This document shows, one piece after another, positions 12,662 through 13,767 of a stretch of DNA of 13,767 nucleotides. Under the pieces are notes generated by a model. It did not search any database, was not told where the DNA came from, and saw only the letters and a list, made by a program, of their open reading frames with translations. Both the position numbers and the translations under genes were made by a program. Where the stretch lies: NCBI GenBank assembly GCA_902795675.1, contig CADBLZ010000104.1:1-13767 (forward strand), given 5' to 3'. The stretch is from an uncultured Erysipelotrichaceae bacterium (GTDB lineage: Bacteria; Bacillota_I; Bacilli_A; RF39; UBA660). How positions within the stretch are numbered: position 1 is the stretch's first letter; each line of letters opens with the position of its first letter.

Positions 12662-13767
12662 CTTCATCTAATATTTCATTGATTCTTTCAGTAACTTTTT
12701 TTACATCTTTTTCATAAGGAACCATTACATATCTTTTTAGTTTTGGAGATGTATGGGTATTAGTTACTAGGTCACTACCGCTAACAGTCATGTTTTCAAT
12801 CTCCCACTCTTCCATATTGGTTAGTTGGTCTTTGATAAGTAATGTGATGTATTCTTTAGGAATAGTTGTTTTATAGAATTTACTAATTGAATCTAAGATC
12901 TTTTCATATTTAGTTAGTAATGTTTTTGATTTAGATAGTTTCTTTAGAACTGCTTCCAATACTTGTTCTTGGTTTTGGATACGATGACGGTCGCCTGTTC
13001 TATAAGCATATCTTTCACGGGCATAAGCTAATGCTTTTTTACCATCCATGTGATTAATGCCTTTTTTTACGTGCCATCCTTTCATATGATATGAATCAAA
13101 TTCAGTATCACTATCGATATCTACGCCACCTACTAAGTCAACTAATTCAACAACAGAATTAAAACCTATTTTGATACTATAATCGATTTTTATATCGAAT
13201 AAGTCTTCAACCGTTTTACGAGATGTGTCTAAACCATAGATACCTGCATGAGTAAGTTTATCTTTTAAGCCTGTTTGACCATGAACCATGACATAGTAAT
13301 CTCGAGGTATAGTAGTTATTAATATTTTATGTGTTTCTGGATTAATAGTTATTATCATGTTAACATCTGATCTTGATTTATCAACTATTTCACTAGATCT
13401 TGAATCACTACCTGATAGGTAAATATTAATAGGTTTTAGTTTTTTTATTACCTCTTGCTCTTCTATTTTTGTTTCTATTACGAAGGTATCTATTATTTCT
13501 ATTTTATCTTCAATATCTTCATAATCTTCTTTTAGAACATCTATATAAGAATCATTTAAGATGATAGCATGTATTTTATTATTTAGTAATGCTTCATACA
13601 TGGTATAGATATCATCATAATTAGTATTTACTTTATTTAGTTCTTTGATCTTTTGATTTAGTTCTTCTTTTTCTTCATTTAAATAACCAATATTAGCAAT
13701 TGCTTTTAGTTCTTGGTATTTGGATTTTTTAAGGACAACAATATCATATGTTGTTCTTTCTATCTTG
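12654..13767 (-). CDS. LytR-CpsA-Psr family protein with N-terminal extension (N-terminus outside window)
   Basis: The frame is open to the right edge, giving 370 visible residues; the ATG at 13601 is internal. The LCP domain (about residues 112-305 of the visible part) has NIYLSGSDSR, SRSDVNMIITINP, TTIPRDYYV, LVGGVDID and LAYARERYAYRTGDRHRIQNQ. These carry the conserved Asp and Arg residues that bind the pyrophosphate of polyprenyl-linked substrates. LCP enzymes transfer teichoic acids or other glycopolymers onto peptidoglycan outside the membrane. Ahead of it lies DIVVLKKSKYQELKAI, IGYLNEEKEEL, then ALLNNKIHAIILNDSYIDVL, a solute-binding-protein-like half domain seen in some Bacillota LCP proteins. 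It ends at a terminator that overlaps its stop. The signal and membrane anchor are expected beyond the edge but not seen. Having a wall-polymer ligase argues for a walled cell, unlike true Mollicutes. Confidence 0.93.
   Translation of the reverse strand, partial: KIERTTYDIVVLKKSKYQELKAIANIGYLNEEKEELNQKIKELNKVNTNYDDIYTMYEALLNNKIHAIILNDSYIDVLKEDYEDIEDKIEIIDTFVIETKIEEQEVIKKLKPINIYLSGSDSRSSEIVDKSRSDVNMIITINPETHKILITTIPRDYYVMVHGQTGLKDKLTHAGIYGLDTSRKTVEDLFDIKIDYSIKIGFNSVVELVDLVGGVDIDSDTEFDSYHMKGWHVKKGINHMDGKKALAYARERYAYRTGDRHRIQNQEQVLEAVLKKLSKSKTLLTKYEKILDSISKFYKTTIPKEYITLLIKDQLTNMEEWEIENMTVSGSDLVTNTHTSPKLKRYVMVPYEKDVKKVTERINEILDEER

Noticed and set aside
1..13767. Prophage, transposon or integrative element
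   Set aside because: No transposase, integrase, terminal inverted repeats or duplicated tRNA end was found; the tRNA-Arg 3' end is not repeated elsewhere in the window as far as I can see.

Overview
The window is AT-rich and every gene lies on the minus strand. Low GC content, short intergenic gaps, many hairpin-plus-U-tract terminators and consensus sigma-A-type promoters point to a low-GC Bacillota, probably one of the uncultured gut Bacilli related to Mollicutes (RF39-like). That placement is an inference from style and gene set, not from a marker phylogeny. All eleven stop codons visible here are TAA or TAG. TGA is used neither as a stop nor as Trp.

Reading in the direction of transcription (right to left), the right half is housekeeping. 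It starts with a LytR-CpsA-Psr (LCP) cell-wall ligase whose N-terminus is outside the window. Next come a tiny divergent cold-shock-domain protein with a near-perfect promoter, the tRNA 4-thiouridine synthetase ThiI, an ackA-nrnA pair (acetate kinase; nanoRNase/pAp phosphatase), a VanZ-like membrane protein, a tRNA-Arg(CCT) with its own promoter inside the vanZ-like 3' end, and a small membrane-anchored protein of unknown function. Most of these units are closed by their own terminator.

The left half (about 1-7620) is a surface-structure locus. A promoter whose spacer contains a 7+7 bp palindrome drives a 176-aa TasA/CalY-like secreted subunit. A terminator-like hairpin follows, and then a 311-aa secreted protein with two CBM2-like beta-sandwich domains, a polytopic ER/SipW-type signal peptidase, and a DUF5305-type membrane protein, closed by a strong terminator at 3741-3773. 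Immediately after it, a separate weak promoter and an extended Shine-Dalgarno site start a giant surface protein (more than 1229 aa, running off the left edge). It has an InlB-type repeat, Cys-pair modules and a long Gly-Gly beta-strand repeat region.

The genes fit together as a TasA-sipW-like export and matrix-fibre system. The signal peptidase would mature the two small substrates, which share a distinctive post-membrane motif (GYAxLSxSxxVxGxAT). The hairpin behind the first subunit would make it the major product. DUF5305 would be an accessory membrane factor, and the giant protein a probable adhesin. Family assignments for signal peptidase, ThiI, AckA, NrnA, VanZ and LCP rest on visible motifs. 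The system-level role is inference.
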